64,000 bases of DNA from Roseinatronobacter domitianus (GCF_023336755.1 NZ_JALZWP010000004.1:151053-215052), one strand, 5' to 3'; positions 1-10,400 are shown, numbered from the stretch's first letter. The notes: a model not told the origin generated them from the sequence alone. A program made the numbers and translations.

Positions 1-713
1 CTTTCTACCAAAGCGTGTATCTTGTCGAAAAACGGAAGCGCGCGCGCATCCTGCATGATAAATGCGGCAACGGCCGGGTCGCGCCCGTCGAAGCTGCGCA
101 ACTCTGGCTGCCAATGCGGATTGTTCAGAAAGCGGCAATCGAACACCATGTCCACCCCGCGCGGGATGCCGCGCTTGTAGGAAAAGGACTGCACCTGAAC
201 CCCCATTGCCACACGGCCTTGCGGGGCAAAAAGCTGAACGATCTCTGCACGCAGATCATGCGGGCTGAGGGCCGAGGTGTCGATCAGCATGTCGGCGCGG
301 CTACGGACCGTCTTTAACAACCGGGTTTCCAGCCCAACCCCATCGGCAGGCGGTAAATCCGGGCGCAGAGGGTGACGGCGGCGGGTTTCCGCGAAGCGCC
401 GGATCAAGGCATCCTCCGAGCAATCCAGATAGAGCAGGTCAAAACTTGTGTCAGGCAGGCTTGCAAGCGCTTCGACCAACGTCAGCAGCGCATCGACAGA
501 GAAATCACGATTGCGCGTATCAAGCCCAAGGGCCAATGGGCGTTCCAGCCGGGCACGGACAAGGCGCGGCACCAGCGAAGACGGCATGTTGTCAATCGCC
601 TCGAAACCGATATCTTCCAAAGCCTTGAGCGCCGTGCTGCGCCCTGACCCGGACGGCCCCGTTACCAACACCAGCCGCGGCGGAATGTGGGAAAGGTTGC
701 CTTGGTCGCTCAT
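1..713 (-). CDS. rapZ: RapZ family P-loop RNA-binding adaptor/nucleotide-binding protein (3' end outside window)
   Basis: The open frame starts with ATG at 713 and runs off the left edge, so the C-terminus is missing. The N-terminus carries a Walker A motif GPSGSGRS at residues 19-26, followed by the family-typical ALKALEDIGFEAIDNMP. Further on lies SFSYKRGIPRGVDMVFDCRF, the conserved block of the RapZ/YvcJ family. The ATG overlaps the hprK stop as ATGA, so the two are translationally coupled. In enterobacteria RapZ controls turnover of the GlmZ sRNA. In alphaproteobacteria the gene sits in this PTS-linked hprK/rapZ cluster, and its exact role is less clear. Confidence 0.93.
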   Translation of the reverse strand, partial: MSDQGNLSHIPPRLVLVTGPSGSGRSTALKALEDIGFEAIDNMPSSLVPRLVRARLERPLALGLDTRNRDFSVDALLTLVEALASLPDTSFDLLYLDCSEDALIRRFAETRRRHPLRPDLPPADGVGLETRLLKTVRSRADMLIDTSALSPHDLRAEIVQLFAPQGRVAMGVQVQSFSYKRGIPRGVDMVFDCRFLNNPHWQPELRSFDGRDPAVAAFIMQDARALPFFDKIHALVE

Positions 714-1162
714 GTCGCGCGCTCGTTCTGTGCCATCCACGCTTGTCCCAACATGTATTGCCGAAGTCCAGCCGCCACGGCCCCATGGCCGGGAAGATGC
801 AGGCACGGCAGGCGCACGCCAAGCACATAGTGGCACCGCGGCGCAGGCAGACGGTCTTGTGCGGAACTATCCATGTCGACCCATGCGACGACCGGCGCTT
901 GCTCCAGATATGCCACCGGCAACAGACCAACGCCGCGCCACTCTATCAACCCGGCAATTGCCGGAGGGGCTGTGGCGATCAACTGACCGCTTTCGGCATG
1001 TAGCACGGTCTGATCGTCACTGACCAAGCGTGCGCCTATGGCCAATAATTCCAGCGCCAGCGCAGATTTTCCACGGCCAGACCGCCCGGAAAGCACCAAG
1101 GCACGCGGGCCAACAGGTAGATCGAACGCTACGGTGCTGGCATGAACCGTCACCCGCTCCAT
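710..1162 (-). CDS. hprK: HPr kinase/phosphorylase, short alphaproteobacterial form
   Basis: The 150-residue protein has Walker A GRSGRGKS at residues 26-33, then LVSDDQ, then IEWRGVGLL, which corresponds to the HprK family signature. It is about half the length of Gram-positive HprK and has only the kinase core, as is usual in alphaproteobacteria. HprK phosphorylates HPr on serine and links PTS status to other regulation. It lies between chvG (2 bp gap) and rapZ (4 bp overlap). The PTS genes themselves are not in the window; in related genomes they follow rapZ. Confidence 0.93.
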   Translation of the reverse strand: MERVTVHASTVAFDLPVGPRALVLSGRSGRGKSALALELLAIGARLVSDDQTVLHAESGQLIATAPPAIAGLIEWRGVGLLPVAYLEQAPVVAWVDMDSSAQDRLPAPRCHYVLGVRLPCLHLPGHGAVAAGLRQYMLGQAWMAQNERAT

Positions 1163-1164
1163 GA

Positions 1165-2823
1165 TCAGAGCGGCAGGCCCACGACAAAGCGCGCGCCAAG
1201 TGGTGGGCTGTCGGGGTCGGCGTCGGGCAGGCGGATATTCTCTGCCCAGATAACGCCCTGATGCGCCTCGACGATCTGCTTCGAGATCGCAAGACCCAGC
1301 CCCGAATGATTGCCGAATTGCTGAACCGGACGTTCCGAATAGAACCGCTTGAACACTTTTTTCAAAGCGTTGTCGGGGATGCCTGGCCCCGTGTCCTCTA
1401 CAACGACAAGCACCCTGTCAGCACGTTTGCGCGCCCAGACGCGGACCGCATCACTATCCTCGCAAAACGAGATCGCATTCGTAATGAGGTTGACAAAAAC
1501 CTGTGCCAAGCGGGATTCCAAACCCGTCACGATGATCGGTTCACCTGGCAAAAGCTTGACAAATTCGACGCCCTTTTCACCGGCCTCGACAGAGAGATGT
1601 TCGCATAAATTGTCCAGCAACTTTGTGAGGTCGAATTCCTCTTCTTCTTCCTTCACCAGTTCCGCATCCAGCCGGGATGCATTTGACGTGTCGGAAACAA
1701 GCCGGTCCAACCGGCGAACATCATGCTCCACCACGTCGAGCAGACGTTGCACCTGGTCTTCGCGCTTGGCCATGCGCAAGCTGCCCACGGCAGAGCGCAG
1801 GCTGGCCAAAGGGTTCTTGATTTCATGCGAGACATCGGCGGCGAATTGTTCATTCGCCTCTACCCTGTCATAAAGCGCGCCGACCATACCACGCATGGCG
1901 CGAGACAGATCACCGATTTCATCGGGCCGCCCGGACAGATCAGGAATGCGCACCCGGCCCGGCCGCGACTTGCGCGCGTCACGGTTCTTGCCAAGTTCAG
2001 CGGCAACGGCAAGGTCAGCCAGTGGATTTGCGATTGTCGAGGCCAGCACAAAGCTGAGCCCGATAGACACGACCAGCGCGATCAGGAAGAATTGCAGAAC
2101 CTGTTCCCGGTCATAGCGCATCAGTCTGGCAGTGTCTGCCGCGTCGCGCCACATCACAACCGCGCCCTGCACCTGCCCCCCGACCGTGACCGGCGCGCTG
2201 GCAGTAATCCACATCACGTCATCAGCGCGGTGGGTGTGGGCCGCCGGTTCGCCTGCAAGATTGCGCGCAACAATATCGCCCAGCAATTCGTCAAGCGTTT
2301 CGGGTTTCTGGTCGATCCCGGTTGCGCGCGACAGGAACGCCACACTGTTCCAAATCCCTCCAAGAATGTCGCTGATCGCGGTGGACCGGTCAGGCACCTC
2401 TGATACAGGTGGCGGCAAGGACCCACGCGTGCGCGCCCGAAGCTGCCCTGTCTCATCGAAGAACAACAACTCGAACCGGGCATCTAGTGCCAGGCGCTGT
2501 GCGACGGCCTGTGCCGATTGTTCTACCCCACCGGCGGCCCCCACAATATCGGCCACGATCCGGACGCTGGTGCCCAGCATCTCTTCTTGTTGGCGCAACA
2601 AAGAGTCGCGGAACGGATTGGTAAAGAGAATGCCTGCGACAAGAATAATAAGTGCCAGCAGGTTGAACAGCGTGATCTTGCGGGCCAGCGGAGAACTGGA
2701 AATGCTCAACAAGCCGCGGCGCGCGCGGGTTGCGCGCACTTCGGATTCGACTGCATCGCCGGGCCCTACCCAGTCATCGCCCAGAACAACGTCGTTCGGC
2801 GCTGTTACAACATCCATTTTCAC
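1165..2823 (-). CDS. chvG: Sensor histidine kinase ChvG
   Basis: This 552-residue membrane kinase has a first transmembrane helix near residues 48-70, a periplasmic sensor region, a second helix near 245-265, a HAMP segment, the H-box with DVSHEIKNPLASL, the N-box NLITNAISF, and the ATP-binding boxes DTGPGIPDNALKKVF and GLGLAISKQIVE. ChvG is the envelope sensor of the ChvG-ChvI (ExoS-ChvI) pathway, which in rhizobia and Agrobacterium responds to acidity and envelope stress. It sits 39 bp downstream of chvI and 2 bp upstream of hprK, the conserved order in alphaproteobacteria. A long charged N-terminal tail precedes the first helix. Confidence 0.93.
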   Translation of the reverse strand: MKMDVVTAPNDVVLGDDWVGPGDAVESEVRATRARRGLLSISSSPLARKITLFNLLALIILVAGILFTNPFRDSLLRQQEEMLGTSVRIVADIVGAAGGVEQSAQAVAQRLALDARFELLFFDETGQLRARTRGSLPPPVSEVPDRSTAISDILGGIWNSVAFLSRATGIDQKPETLDELLGDIVARNLAGEPAAHTHRADDVMWITASAPVTVGGQVQGAVVMWRDAADTARLMRYDREQVLQFFLIALVVSIGLSFVLASTIANPLADLAVAAELGKNRDARKSRPGRVRIPDLSGRPDEIGDLSRAMRGMVGALYDRVEANEQFAADVSHEIKNPLASLRSAVGSLRMAKREDQVQRLLDVVEHDVRRLDRLVSDTSNASRLDAELVKEEEEEFDLTKLLDNLCEHLSVEAGEKGVEFVKLLPGEPIIVTGLESRLAQVFVNLITNAISFCEDSDAVRVWARKRADRVLVVVEDTGPGIPDNALKKVFKRFYSERPVQQFGNHSGLGLAISKQIVEAHQGVIWAENIRLPDADPDSPPLGARFVVGLPL

Positions 2824-2862
2824 GACGTCACCTGCTCAATAACGAGCGTCGCAATCGCTGCG

Positions 2863-3561
2863 TCACGCTTCGTTGTACTTGTAACCGATACCATAGAGCG
2901 TTTCGATTGACGAAAACTCAGGATCAACCGAGCGCATTTTCTTGCGCAAACGCTTGATGTGGCTGTCGATCGTGCGGTCATCCACATAGACCTGATCGTC
3001 ATAGGCCACATCCATCAACTGGTCGCGCGATTTTACGACGCCGGGACGTTGCGCCAGCGCCTGAAGAAGCAGGAATTCCGTGACTGTCAGGGTCACATCC
3101 TCTGCCTTCCATTTCACCTGGTGGCGCAACGGGTCCATCTCCAGATTGCCCCGCACAAGTATCTTGGCTTCCTCGCCGGCCTCGATCACGCCTTCATTGG
3201 CTTGCTTGCGGCGCAGCAGCGCGCGGATGCGTTCGACCAGCAGGCGCTGCGAGAACGGCTTTTTGACATAATCATCCGCCCCCATGCGCAGGCCCAAAAC
3301 TTCGTCAATCTCATCGTCTTTCGATGTCAGGAAAATGATCGGCATCTGAGTTTTCTGGCGCAGGCGCTGCAACAATTCCATGCCATCCATGCGGGGCATT
3401 TTCATGTCCAGAACGGCCATGTCGGGCAATTTGCGGTTGAATGCATCCAACGCCGCCTGACCATCATTATATGTCTCGACCTCGAACCCTTCGGATTCCA
3501 GACAAATCGAAACAGATGTCAGAATATTGCGGTCGTCATCGACCAATGCGATTTTCGACAT
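2863..3561 (-). CDS. chvI: Response regulator ChvI (OmpR family)
   Basis: This 232-residue protein has a receiver domain with acidic residues D8-D10, the phosphoacceptor D52 in [11 protein letters not shown] and the VKKPF lysine loop. A C-terminal winged helix contains [20 protein letters not shown] and ends [15 protein letters not shown]. It is the partner of ChvG, which follows on the same strand. It is transcribed divergently from pckA across a 340 bp intergenic region. ChvI orthologues regulate exopolysaccharide, envelope and central carbon genes, so a link to the neighbouring gluconeogenic gene is possible but not shown. Confidence 0.95.
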   Translation of the reverse strand: MSKIALVDDDRNILTSVSICLESEGFEVETYNDGQAALDAFNRKLPDMAVLDMKMPRMDGMELLQRLRQKTQMPIIFLTSKDDEIDEVLGLRMGADDYVKKPFSQRLLVERIRALLRRKQANEGVIEAGEEAKILVRGNLEMDPLRHQVKWKAEDVTLTVTEFLLLQALAQRPGVVKSRDQLMDVAYDDQVYVDDRTIDSHIKRLRKKMRSVDPEFSSIETLYGIGYKYNEA

Positions 3562-3734
3562 TTGCCTGTCCTTTTATACTGCTCTGGCCCGGCGTAATCG
3601 CCTTATTTTTGACACGACTATGCCCAAATTGCCGTTTCGTGCAACAAAAATAGTGCAATGCCCCTCTTTACAGACTGATTCGCCTCGGCAGACATGCCGA
3701 TCTGCAACATGATCGTGCACTGCAAACCTTGATA

Positions 3735-3764
3735 TTGCGCTAACTTGGGATTGGTTGCGCTAAC
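3735..3764 (+). promoter_or_regulatory. Tandem TTGCGCTAAC repeats in the chvI-pckA intergenic region
   Basis: The decamer TTGCGCTAAC occurs at 3735-3744 and again at 3755-3764, 20 bp apart, about two helical turns, so both face the same side of the DNA. The second copy lies in TGGTTGCGCTAACG, which resembles half-palindromic LacI-family sites with a central CG. From memory, CceR-type regulators of central carbon genes in Rhodobacter use sites ending in TAACA. The rest of 3562-3901 shows no gene or terminator. A pckA ribosome binding site GGAG lies at 3889-3892. Confidence 0.4.
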
Positions 3765-3901
3765 GGCAACAATGGTGCCTATGAATTGCCCTAATCGTGG
3801 TGTTAAAGCCTTAGCGTGGACAGTCGCAGTCGTTGTGGCGCTGCAAACCGACCCCACGCGCCCCGCGCGCTATTTTATTACGCCAGATGGAGCAGGCACC
3901 C

Positions 3902-5500
3902 ATGTCAAACCCCCGCGTAAACCCGAAACAACGCTTGGAAGATCAAGGCATCACAGGTGTTGCTCGGGCCTATTACAACCTGCTGGAACCTGCGCTGATG
4001 AACGAAGCCATCGCACGTGGCGAGGGCAAGCTGGGTCTGGGCGGAGCGTTTTTGGCAACAACCGGCGCCCATACGGGCCGGTCACCGAAAGACAAGTTCG
4101 TCGTGCGCTGCCCAAGCGTTGAAAACAGCATCTGGTGGGAGAACAACGCCCCGATGACGCCTGAGGCGTTCGAAAGCCTGTATCAGGACATGCTGACCCA
4201 TATCAAAGGCCGCGATATGTTCGTGCAGGATTTGTATGGCGGCGCTGACCCCGCGCATCGTCTGGATGTGCGCGTTGTGACGGAACTGGCGTGGCATGGC
4301 CTGTTCATCCGCAATCTGATGCGCCGTCCGGCAGCCGAAGAATTGGCGACATTCATTCCCGAATTCACCATCATCAACTGCCCCAGCTTCAAGGCCGACC
4401 CTGCCCGCCACGGCTGCCGGTCAGAAACCGTGATCGCGCTGGATTTCGAGCGCAAGCTGATCCTGATTGCGAACACCGCCTATGCCGGTGAGAACAAGAA
4501 ATCGGTCTTCACACTGCTGAATTACCTGCTGCCGGCAAAGGGCATCATGCCGATGCATTGTTCCGCCAACCATGCCATTGACGACACCGAAGATACCGCC
4601 GTGTTCTTTGGCCTGTCGGGCACCGGCAAGACCACGCTCTCGGCCGACCCGTCGCGCGTTCTGATCGGGGATGATGAACATGGCTGGTCCAACACGGGCA
4701 TCTTCAATTTTGAAGGCGGCTGCTACGCCAAGACCATCAACCTGAACGCCGAGGCCGAACCCGAAATCTATGCCACAACGCATCGTTTCGGGTCCGTCGT
4801 GGAGAACATGGTCCATGACCCCGACACGCTGGAGCTGGATTTTGAGGATGACAGCCTGACCGCCAACACCCGTGTGGCCTATCCGCTGGATGCGATTTCG
4901 AACGCGTCGGAAACCTCGCTGGGCGGTGTGCCGAGAAATGTTGTCATGCTGACCTGCGATGCGTTCGGCGTGCTGCCGCCAATCGCGCGCCTGTCCTCTG
5001 CGCAGGCGATGTATCATTTTCTGTCGGGCTTCACGTCCAAGGTCGCCGGCACCGAGCAAGGCGTGACAGAACCGCAGCCCACCTTCTCGACCTGCTTTGG
5101 CGCCCCCTTCATGCCGCGCCGCCCGGAAGTCTATGGCAAGCTGCTGCAAGACAAGATCGCCGAATTCGGCGCGGAATGCTGGCTGGTCAATACCGGCTGG
5201 ACCGGCGGCGCCTATGGCACTGGCTCTCGGATGCCAATTCGGGCCACCCGCGCGCTGCTGACGGCGGCGCTGGACGGATCGCTGAAAGATGTGGAATTCC
5301 GCCGCGACGAGAATTTCGGTTTCATGGTGCCCGTCTCGGTGCCGGGTGTGGCAGATGTTCTGCTGGACCCGCGCCGCACATGGGATGACCCGGATGCCTA
5401 TGACGCGCAGGCACAAAAGCTGGTAGAGATGTTCGCCGAGAATTTTGCGCAATATGTGCCATTTATCGATGACACGGTGAAGCAAGCCGCAATCGGCTGA
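3902..5500 (+). CDS. pckA: Phosphoenolpyruvate carboxykinase (ATP)
   Basis: PckA converts oxaloacetate and ATP to phosphoenolpyruvate, CO2 and ADP, the entry step of gluconeogenesis. The 532-residue protein has the P-loop [11 protein letters not shown], the metal-binding [19 protein letters not shown] and the adenine-site region [12 protein letters not shown]. Length matches the ATP-dependent family. I chose ATG 3902 ([16 protein letters not shown]) because GGAG lies nine bases upstream and related proteins begin here. An in-frame ATG at 3887 and an open frame from 3833 are alternatives. A strong hairpin terminator follows. Confidence 0.97.
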   Translation: MSNPRVNPKQRLEDQGITGVARAYYNLLEPALMNEAIARGEGKLGLGGAFLATTGAHTGRSPKDKFVVRCPSVENSIWWENNAPMTPEAFESLYQDMLTHIKGRDMFVQDLYGGADPAHRLDVRVVTELAWHGLFIRNLMRRPAAEELATFIPEFTIINCPSFKADPARHGCRSETVIALDFERKLILIANTAYAGENKKSVFTLLNYLLPAKGIMPMHCSANHAIDDTEDTAVFFGLSGTGKTTLSADPSRVLIGDDEHGWSNTGIFNFEGGCYAKTINLNAEAEPEIYATTHRFGSVVENMVHDPDTLELDFEDDSLTANTRVAYPLDAISNASETSLGGVPRNVVMLTCDAFGVLPPIARLSSAQAMYHFLSGFTSKVAGTEQGVTEPQPTFSTCFGAPFMPRRPEVYGKLLQDKIAEFGAECWLVNTGWTGGAYGTGSRMPIRATRALLTAALDGSLKDVEFRRDENFGFMVPVSVPGVADVLLDPRRTWDDPDAYDAQAQKLVEMFAENFAQYVPFIDDTVKQAAIG

Positions 5501-5515
5501 CTGCACGATCCTGAC

Positions 5516-5553
5516 TGAAAAAACCCGGCACGCCAAAAGCGTGCCGGGTTTTG
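5516..5553. terminator. Bidirectional intrinsic terminator between pckA and aroA
   Basis: A perfect 13-bp inverted repeat (5521-5533 with 5539-5551, loop CAAAA) has a run of A on its left and T on its right. It can therefore end pckA on the plus strand and aroA on the minus strand. Confidence 0.9.
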
Positions 5554-5590
5554 CATAGGTGCCGCCCAGGGCTTGGGCCGCTGAAGCTGG

Positions 5591-6934
5591 TCAGGAATTG
5601 ACGCGGGTGATCTGCGCGCCCAGACCGGTCATCAAGGGCTCGAATACCGGGAAAGACGTGGCAATGGGGCTGGCGTCATCGACCGTGATGGGCTTGGCAC
5701 TGACCATGCCCAGACACAGGAACGCCATGGCGATGCGGTGGTCCAGATGGCTCGCCACCGTCGCCCCGCCCGGCACTTTGGCCATGCCGTAAACGGTCAG
5801 GCTGTCCTCGGTTTCCTCCACGCGCACGCCGCAGGCTTCCAGCCCCCGCGCCATAGCGTCGATGCGGTCGGATTCCTTGACCCGTAATTCCTTGATGCCG
5901 GTCATGACTGTCACCCCTTCGGCGGTCGCCGCCAAAGCAGCAAGGACCGGGTATTCGTCAATCATGCTGGCCGCGCGCTCTGGTGGCACATGGATACCCT
6001 TTAGCGCCCCGAACCGCACGCGCAGATCGGCAACAGGCTCGCCCCCTTCCTCGCGCGGGTTTTCCATGACCAGGTCTGCGCCCATATCCTGCAATGTCAG
6101 GAAAATGCCATTTCGGGTGGGGTTTTGACTGACTCCGGGCACCAGAATGTTCGAATCCTGCACCATGAGGGCTGCGCAAACCGGAAAGGCGGCAGAGCTT
6201 GGGTCACGCGGCACAGCCACATCCTGCCCGTTCAATTCGGGCTGGCCGGTCAGTGTGATAACACGGCCTTCATCCGTATCCTCAACCGTCAGCTCTGCCC
6301 CGAACCCGCGCAACATCCGCTCGGTATGGTCGCGGGTTGGCTCACCCTCGATGACCAGAGTCTGGCCCGGCGCGTTCAAACCCGCCAGCAGAACCGCCGA
6401 TTTCACTTGCGCCGAGGGCATCGGCACGCGGTAGCGCACCGGCACAGGCTGCGCCGCGCCGACAACCGTCATGGGTAAGCGTCCGCCCTCACGGCCCACC
6501 GCCTGCGTGCCAAACAGCGCCAGCGGGTCGGTCACGCGGCCCATCGGGCGTTTGACCAGACTTGCATCGCCCGTGAAACTGGCCGTGATCCCGGTCGTGG
6601 CCATCGCCCCCATAATCAACCGCACCCCGGTGCCGGAATTGCCGCAATCAATGACCCGGTCGGGTTCGGCAAAACCGCCAATGCCTACGCCATGCACCGT
6701 CCACTCTCCGGGGCCGTGTTGCGTAACCTCTGCCCCGAAAGCGCGCATGGCGCTGGCAGTATCCAGCACATCCTGCCCTTCCAGAAGCCCGGAAATGCGG
6801 GTTTCCCCAACCGAGAGCGCCCCCAAAATCAGCGCACGGTGGGAAATAGACTTGTCGCCCGGCACCTCTGCCACGCCCTGCAAGGGGCCAGATTTGCGGG
6901 CGGTCATGGGAATAGCAGGGCCGTGGCCAGACAT
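5591..6934 (-). CDS. aroA: 3-phosphoshikimate 1-carboxyvinyltransferase (EPSP synthase)
   Basis: AroA transfers the enolpyruvyl group of phosphoenolpyruvate to shikimate-3-phosphate. Residues following the start include [61 protein letters not shown] and [10 protein letters not shown], all core motifs of the enzyme. I chose ATG 6934 (MSGHGPAIP) because relatives start this way, giving 447 residues. An ATG at 6907 is an alternative, and the frame stays open to 7003. The LAGLNAPG region looks more like the class II form, an impression only. It is convergent with pckA and divergent from asd. Confidence 0.96.
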   Translation of the reverse strand: MSGHGPAIPMTARKSGPLQGVAEVPGDKSISHRALILGALSVGETRISGLLEGQDVLDTASAMRAFGAEVTQHGPGEWTVHGVGIGGFAEPDRVIDCGNSGTGVRLIMGAMATTGITASFTGDASLVKRPMGRVTDPLALFGTQAVGREGGRLPMTVVGAAQPVPVRYRVPMPSAQVKSAVLLAGLNAPGQTLVIEGEPTRDHTERMLRGFGAELTVEDTDEGRVITLTGQPELNGQDVAVPRDPSSAAFPVCAALMVQDSNILVPGVSQNPTRNGIFLTLQDMGADLVMENPREEGGEPVADLRVRFGALKGIHVPPERAASMIDEYPVLAALAATAEGVTVMTGIKELRVKESDRIDAMARGLEACGVRVEETEDSLTVYGMAKVPGGATVASHLDHRIAMAFLCLGMVSAKPITVDDASPIATSFPVFEPLMTGLGAQITRVNS

Positions 6935-7067
6935 TGGGGCTACCTTTCGCGCGAATGATCGCCCCGCTGATAGCGCAGCCAAGATGCAGCGTCCATAACC
7001 CAAGCGCCCCTATACCTTGCCCTGCAGATGCGGTATGAGCCGCCGAACCTGTCAATAGGAGACCGAC

Positions 7068-8090
7068 ATGGGCTACAAGATCGTCGTCGTTGGTGCCACG
7101 GGCAATGTGGGCCACGAAATGCTGAACATCCTCGCAGAGCGCGAGTTCCCGGTCGATGAGATCGCGGCGCTGGCCTCGCGCCGGTCGATGGGGACCGAGG
7201 TCAGCTTTGGCGACCGCACGTTGAAATGTCAGGATCTGGACCAGTTCGATTTCACCGGCTGGGATATGGCGCTGTTTGCCGTGGGGTCGGACGCGACAAA
7301 GAAATACGCCCCCATCGCCGCCAAGGCGGGCTGCGTGGTGATCGACAATTCATCGCTCTATCGCTACGATCCGGACGTGCCGCTGGTGGTGCCCGAAGTG
7401 AACGCCGCCGCCGTGGACGACTACGCCAAGAAGAACATCATCGCGAACCCGAATTGTTCGACCGCGCAGATGGTTGTCGCGCTCAAGCCCTTGCATGACC
7501 GCGCACGCATCAAGCGCGTTGTCGTCAGCACCTATCAATCGGTCTCTGGCAGCGGTAAAGAGGCGATGGATGAGCTGTGGAACCAGACCAAGGGCATGTT
7601 CGTGCCCGGTCAGGAAGTCGCACCCAGCGTCTACCCCAAGCAGATCGCCTTTAACGTGATCCCGCATATCGACGTTTTCCTTGACGATGGCTCGACCAAG
7701 GAAGAATGGAAGATGGTCGCGGAAACCAAGAAAATCATGGACCCCAAGATCAAACTGACCGCGACCTGCGTGCGCGTTCCGGTTTTCGTGGGCCACTCGG
7801 AAGCGATCAATATCGAGTTCGAGGATTTTCTGGACGAGGACGAAGCCCGCGACATCCTGCGCGAAGCTCCGGGTATCCTTGTGGTCGATAAGCGCGAGGA
7901 CGGCGGCTACATTACACCCGTGGAAAGCGTTGGCGAATACGCGACCTATATCAGCCGCATCCGTCAGGACAGCACCATCGACAACGGCCTGAACATATGG
8001 TGCGTCAGCGACAACCTGCGCAAAGGTGCCGCGCTGAACGCTGTTCAGATTGCCGAAGTTCTGGGCCAGCGCTGCCTGAAAAAAGGCTAA
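7068..8090 (+). CDS. asd: Aspartate-semialdehyde dehydrogenase
   Basis: Asd reduces aspartyl phosphate to aspartate semialdehyde with NADPH, feeding lysine/diaminopimelate, threonine and methionine synthesis. The 340-residue protein begins [15 protein letters not shown], a Rossmann nucleotide-binding loop, and has the active-site cysteine C130 in [23 protein letters not shown] is the phosphate-binding region. AGGAGACCGACATG gives a good ribosome binding site. A terminator hairpin follows directly. Confidence 0.96.
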   Translation: MGYKIVVVGATGNVGHEMLNILAEREFPVDEIAALASRRSMGTEVSFGDRTLKCQDLDQFDFTGWDMALFAVGSDATKKYAPIAAKAGCVVIDNSSLYRYDPDVPLVVPEVNAAAVDDYAKKNIIANPNCSTAQMVVALKPLHDRARIKRVVVSTYQSVSGSGKEAMDELWNQTKGMFVPGQEVAPSVYPKQIAFNVIPHIDVFLDDGSTKEEWKMVAETKKIMDPKIKLTATCVRVPVFVGHSEAINIEFEDFLDEDEARDILREAPGILVVDKREDGGYITPVESVGEYATYISRIRQDSTIDNGLNIWCVSDNLRKGAALNAVQIAEVLGQRCLKKG

Positions 8091-8105
8091 GCCAGCCCAA
8101 CTCAC

Positions 8106-8143
8106 GAAACGCGGGGGTGTGCCAACACCCTCGCGTTTTTTTG
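8106..8143 (+). terminator. Intrinsic terminator downstream of asd
   Basis: AAACGCGGGGGTGT pairs with ACACCCTCGCGTTT with one mismatch and a GCCA loop, followed by a run of T at 8136-8142. It separates asd from the folate operon. Confidence 0.85.
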
Positions 8144-8272
8144 TGGCCAACCGCATACCGAAACAGAGCCACGGCGGAACTGACGGCAAAACTGTCGCAA
8201 TCGCCCCTGTTCGACCAACACCGCCCGGATATAGCCGTTGGAGAACGCGACACCATACCGCAGGGGGGACAC

Positions 8273-9949
8273 ATGAGCTTCAAGACCGATATCCAAATAG
8301 CCCGCGAGGCGAAAAAGCTGCCAATTCAAGAGATTGGCGCGAAATTGAACATCCCGACAGAGCATCTTCTGCCCTTCGGGCATGACAAGGCAAAGGTCAG
8401 CCAAGATTTTGTCGCCAGTGCGCGTGCAGCCAAGCGCGGAAAACTGATCCTTGTGACGGCGATAAACCCGACACCCGCAGGCGAAGGCAAGACCACCACC
8501 ACAGTGGGCTTGGGCGACGGTTTGTGCGCGATCGGGAAACGTGCGGCGATCTGCATCCGCGAAGCGTCACTTGGGCCAAATTTCGGGATGAAGGGGGGTG
8601 CCGCGGGGGGCGGTATGGCCCAGGTTGTCCCGATGGAAGACATGAACCTGCATTTCACCGGCGACTTCCACGCGATCACATCGGCGCATAACCTGCTATC
8701 GGCGATGATCGACAACCATATTTACTGGGGCAACGCGCTGGAAATCGACGAACGCCGGATTGTCTGGCGGCGCGTGATGGACATGAACGACCGCGCGCTG
8801 CGCGACACCGTGGTCAGCTTGGGCGGCGTGTCGAACGGCTTTCCGCGCCAGACCGGGTTCGACATTACCGTGGCCTCCGAGGTCATGGCGATCCTGTGCC
8901 TTGCCGCCGATCTGGACGACCTGCAAAACCGCTTGGGCGATATTGTCGTGGCCTATACCCGCGAGAAGAAGGCCATCACCTGCCGCGATATCGGGGCCGA
9001 GGGCGCGATGACTGTGTTGCTGAAAGACGCGATGCAGCCCAACCTTGTGCAGACACTGGAAAACAACCCTGCCTTTGTGCATGGCGGACCTTTCGCTAAT
9101 ATCGCGCATGGCTGCAACTCGGTCGTGGCCACGCAAACCGCGTTGGGCTTGGCGGATTACGTCGTGACCGAAGCGGGCTTTGGGGCCGACCTTGGGGCAG
9201 AGAAGTTCTTCGACATCAAATGTCGCAAGGCGGGGTTGGCACCGTCGGTTGCGGTCATCGTGGCCACTGTGCGCGCGATGAAGATGAACGGCGGCGTGGC
9301 GAAAGCGGACCTTGGTTCGGAAAATGTAAGTGCTGTGCAAAAAGGCTGCCCAAATTTGGGTCGCCATATTGAGAATGTGAAAGGATTTGGCGTACCTGTG
9401 GTGGTCGCCATCAACCATTTCCACAGCGATACCGATGCCGAGGTCGCGGCGGTAAAAGCCTATGTCGCGGAACAAGGCGCCGAAGCGATCCTGTGTCGCC
9501 ACTGGGCCGAAGGCTCGAAAGGGGTGACGGCACTGGCCACGCGCGTGGCGGAACTGGCTGATGCCGATCAAGCACAATTCGCCCCGCTTTACCCCGATGA
9601 CATGCCACTATTCGAGAAGATGCAGACCATCGCGCGGCGCATCTACCGTGCCGATGATGTTCTGGCCGATGACAAGATCCGGGCGCAACTGAAGGAATGG
9701 GAAGCGGCGGGCTACGGCAACCTGCCGATCTGCATGGCCAAGACACAATATTCCTTTACAACCGACCCGACCCGACGCGGTGCGCCCACCGGCCACTCGG
9801 TGCCGGTGCGCGAGGTGCGTCTATCGGCAGGTGCTGGCTTCATCGTGGCAATCTGCGGCGAGATCATGACCATGCCGGGTCTGCCGCGCAAACCGGCGGC
9901 GGAAAGCATCCGCTTCAACGAAGAAGGGCTGATCGAAGGGCTGTTCTGA
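8273..9949 (+). CDS. fhs: Formate-tetrahydrofolate ligase
   Basis: Fhs interconverts formate, ATP and tetrahydrofolate with 10-formyl-tetrahydrofolate. The 558-residue length is typical. The phosphate-binding loop [14 protein letters not shown] is at residues 66-79, followed by [19 protein letters not shown]. The C-terminus [20 protein letters not shown] is characteristic. ATG 8273 is preceded by AGGGGGGAC. Next come a chorismate-mutase-like gene and two folD genes, so the operon covers the whole methylene-to-formate branch of folate metabolism. In Roseobacter-type bacteria this branch is used to oxidise methyl groups, for example from betaine or DMSP; that use is inference here. Confidence 0.96.
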   Translation: MSFKTDIQIAREAKKLPIQEIGAKLNIPTEHLLPFGHDKAKVSQDFVASARAAKRGKLILVTAINPTPAGEGKTTTTVGLGDGLCAIGKRAAICIREASLGPNFGMKGGAAGGGMAQVVPMEDMNLHFTGDFHAITSAHNLLSAMIDNHIYWGNALEIDERRIVWRRVMDMNDRALRDTVVSLGGVSNGFPRQTGFDITVASEVMAILCLAADLDDLQNRLGDIVVAYTREKKAITCRDIGAEGAMTVLLKDAMQPNLVQTLENNPAFVHGGPFANIAHGCNSVVATQTALGLADYVVTEAGFGADLGAEKFFDIKCRKAGLAPSVAVIVATVRAMKMNGGVAKADLGSENVSAVQKGCPNLGRHIENVKGFGVPVVVAINHFHSDTDAEVAAVKAYVAEQGAEAILCRHWAEGSKGVTALATRVAELADADQAQFAPLYPDDMPLFEKMQTIARRIYRADDVLADDKIRAQLKEWEAAGYGNLPICMAKTQYSFTTDPTRRGAPTGHSVPVREVRLSAGAGFIVAICGEIMTMPGLPRKPAAESIRFNEEGLIEGLF

Positions 9950-9969
9950 GGGGATGAAGGGATGCCGCT

Positions 9970-9993
9970 CGCCGGGCCGCCTGCGGCCCGGCG
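9970..9993 (+). other. GC-rich hairpin between fhs and the chorismate-mutase-like gene
   Basis: A perfect 10-bp stem (9970-9979 with 9984-9993) has a four-base loop. There is no T-run, so it is not a classical terminator. It may modulate transcription or protect the fhs transcript end. The rest of the 139-bp gap shows nothing else. Confidence 0.4.
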
Positions 9994-10088
9994 TCGCCCC
10001 ACCCTCCATCCCGTCTTCTGGCGTTTGCAGTTGCAGTATGACCGGTCTAGGACACAGGGGCATGATCTGTTCATAAAGGCCATCTGCA

Positions 10089-10400
10089 ATGCCCGATCCA
10101 ACTACTTGCACCAACATGGCGCAACTGCGCGTCCAGATTGACCAGATAGACCGCGAGCTTGTCGCGCTGCTTGCCCTGCGTGCCGCGCATATTGACCGGG
10201 CTATTGAATTGAAACCGGGCGAAGGATTGCCCGCGCGGATAGAGGATCGGGTTAGCGATGTTCTGGACAAGGTCGCGTCGGAAGCGAGCAAGCAGGGTCT
10301 GGACCCCGCGCTTGCACGCGCACTTTGGTCTGAATTGATTGATTGGTCCATCACCCGTGAGGAACGGGTTTTGGGAAGCACAGGAAAGAACACGACATGA
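10089..10400 (+). CDS. Small AroQ-type chorismate mutase-like protein
   Basis: This 103-residue helical protein has the AroQ pattern: an N-terminal R-x(2)-ID-x-ID-x-ELVALLALRA helix, then IEDRVSDVLDKVASEA and a terminal LWSELIDWSITREE. AroQ enzymes convert chorismate to prephenate. Its stop overlaps the folD start as ATGA. Its place between fhs and folD, not with aromatic amino acid genes, is odd although I recall similar arrangements in other Rhodobacteraceae. It might instead be a pyruvate-lyase-like or regulatory member of the fold. The fold is well supported; activity is unproven. Confidence 0.8.
   Translation: MPDPTTCTNMAQLRVQIDQIDRELVALLALRAAHIDRAIELKPGEGLPARIEDRVSDVLDKVASEASKQGLDPALARALWSELIDWSITREERVLGSTGKNTT

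Noticed and set aside
4421..5536. Long minus-strand frame opposite pckA (371 codons)
   Set aside because: It is the shadow of a GC-rich gene with third-base bias; pckA is unmistakable on the plus strand, and the frame has no family motif.
8144..8272. Riboswitch (THF or ZTP class) in the fhs leader
   Set aside because: Folate and one-carbon genes often carry these, but I could not find the conserved core of either class in the leader.
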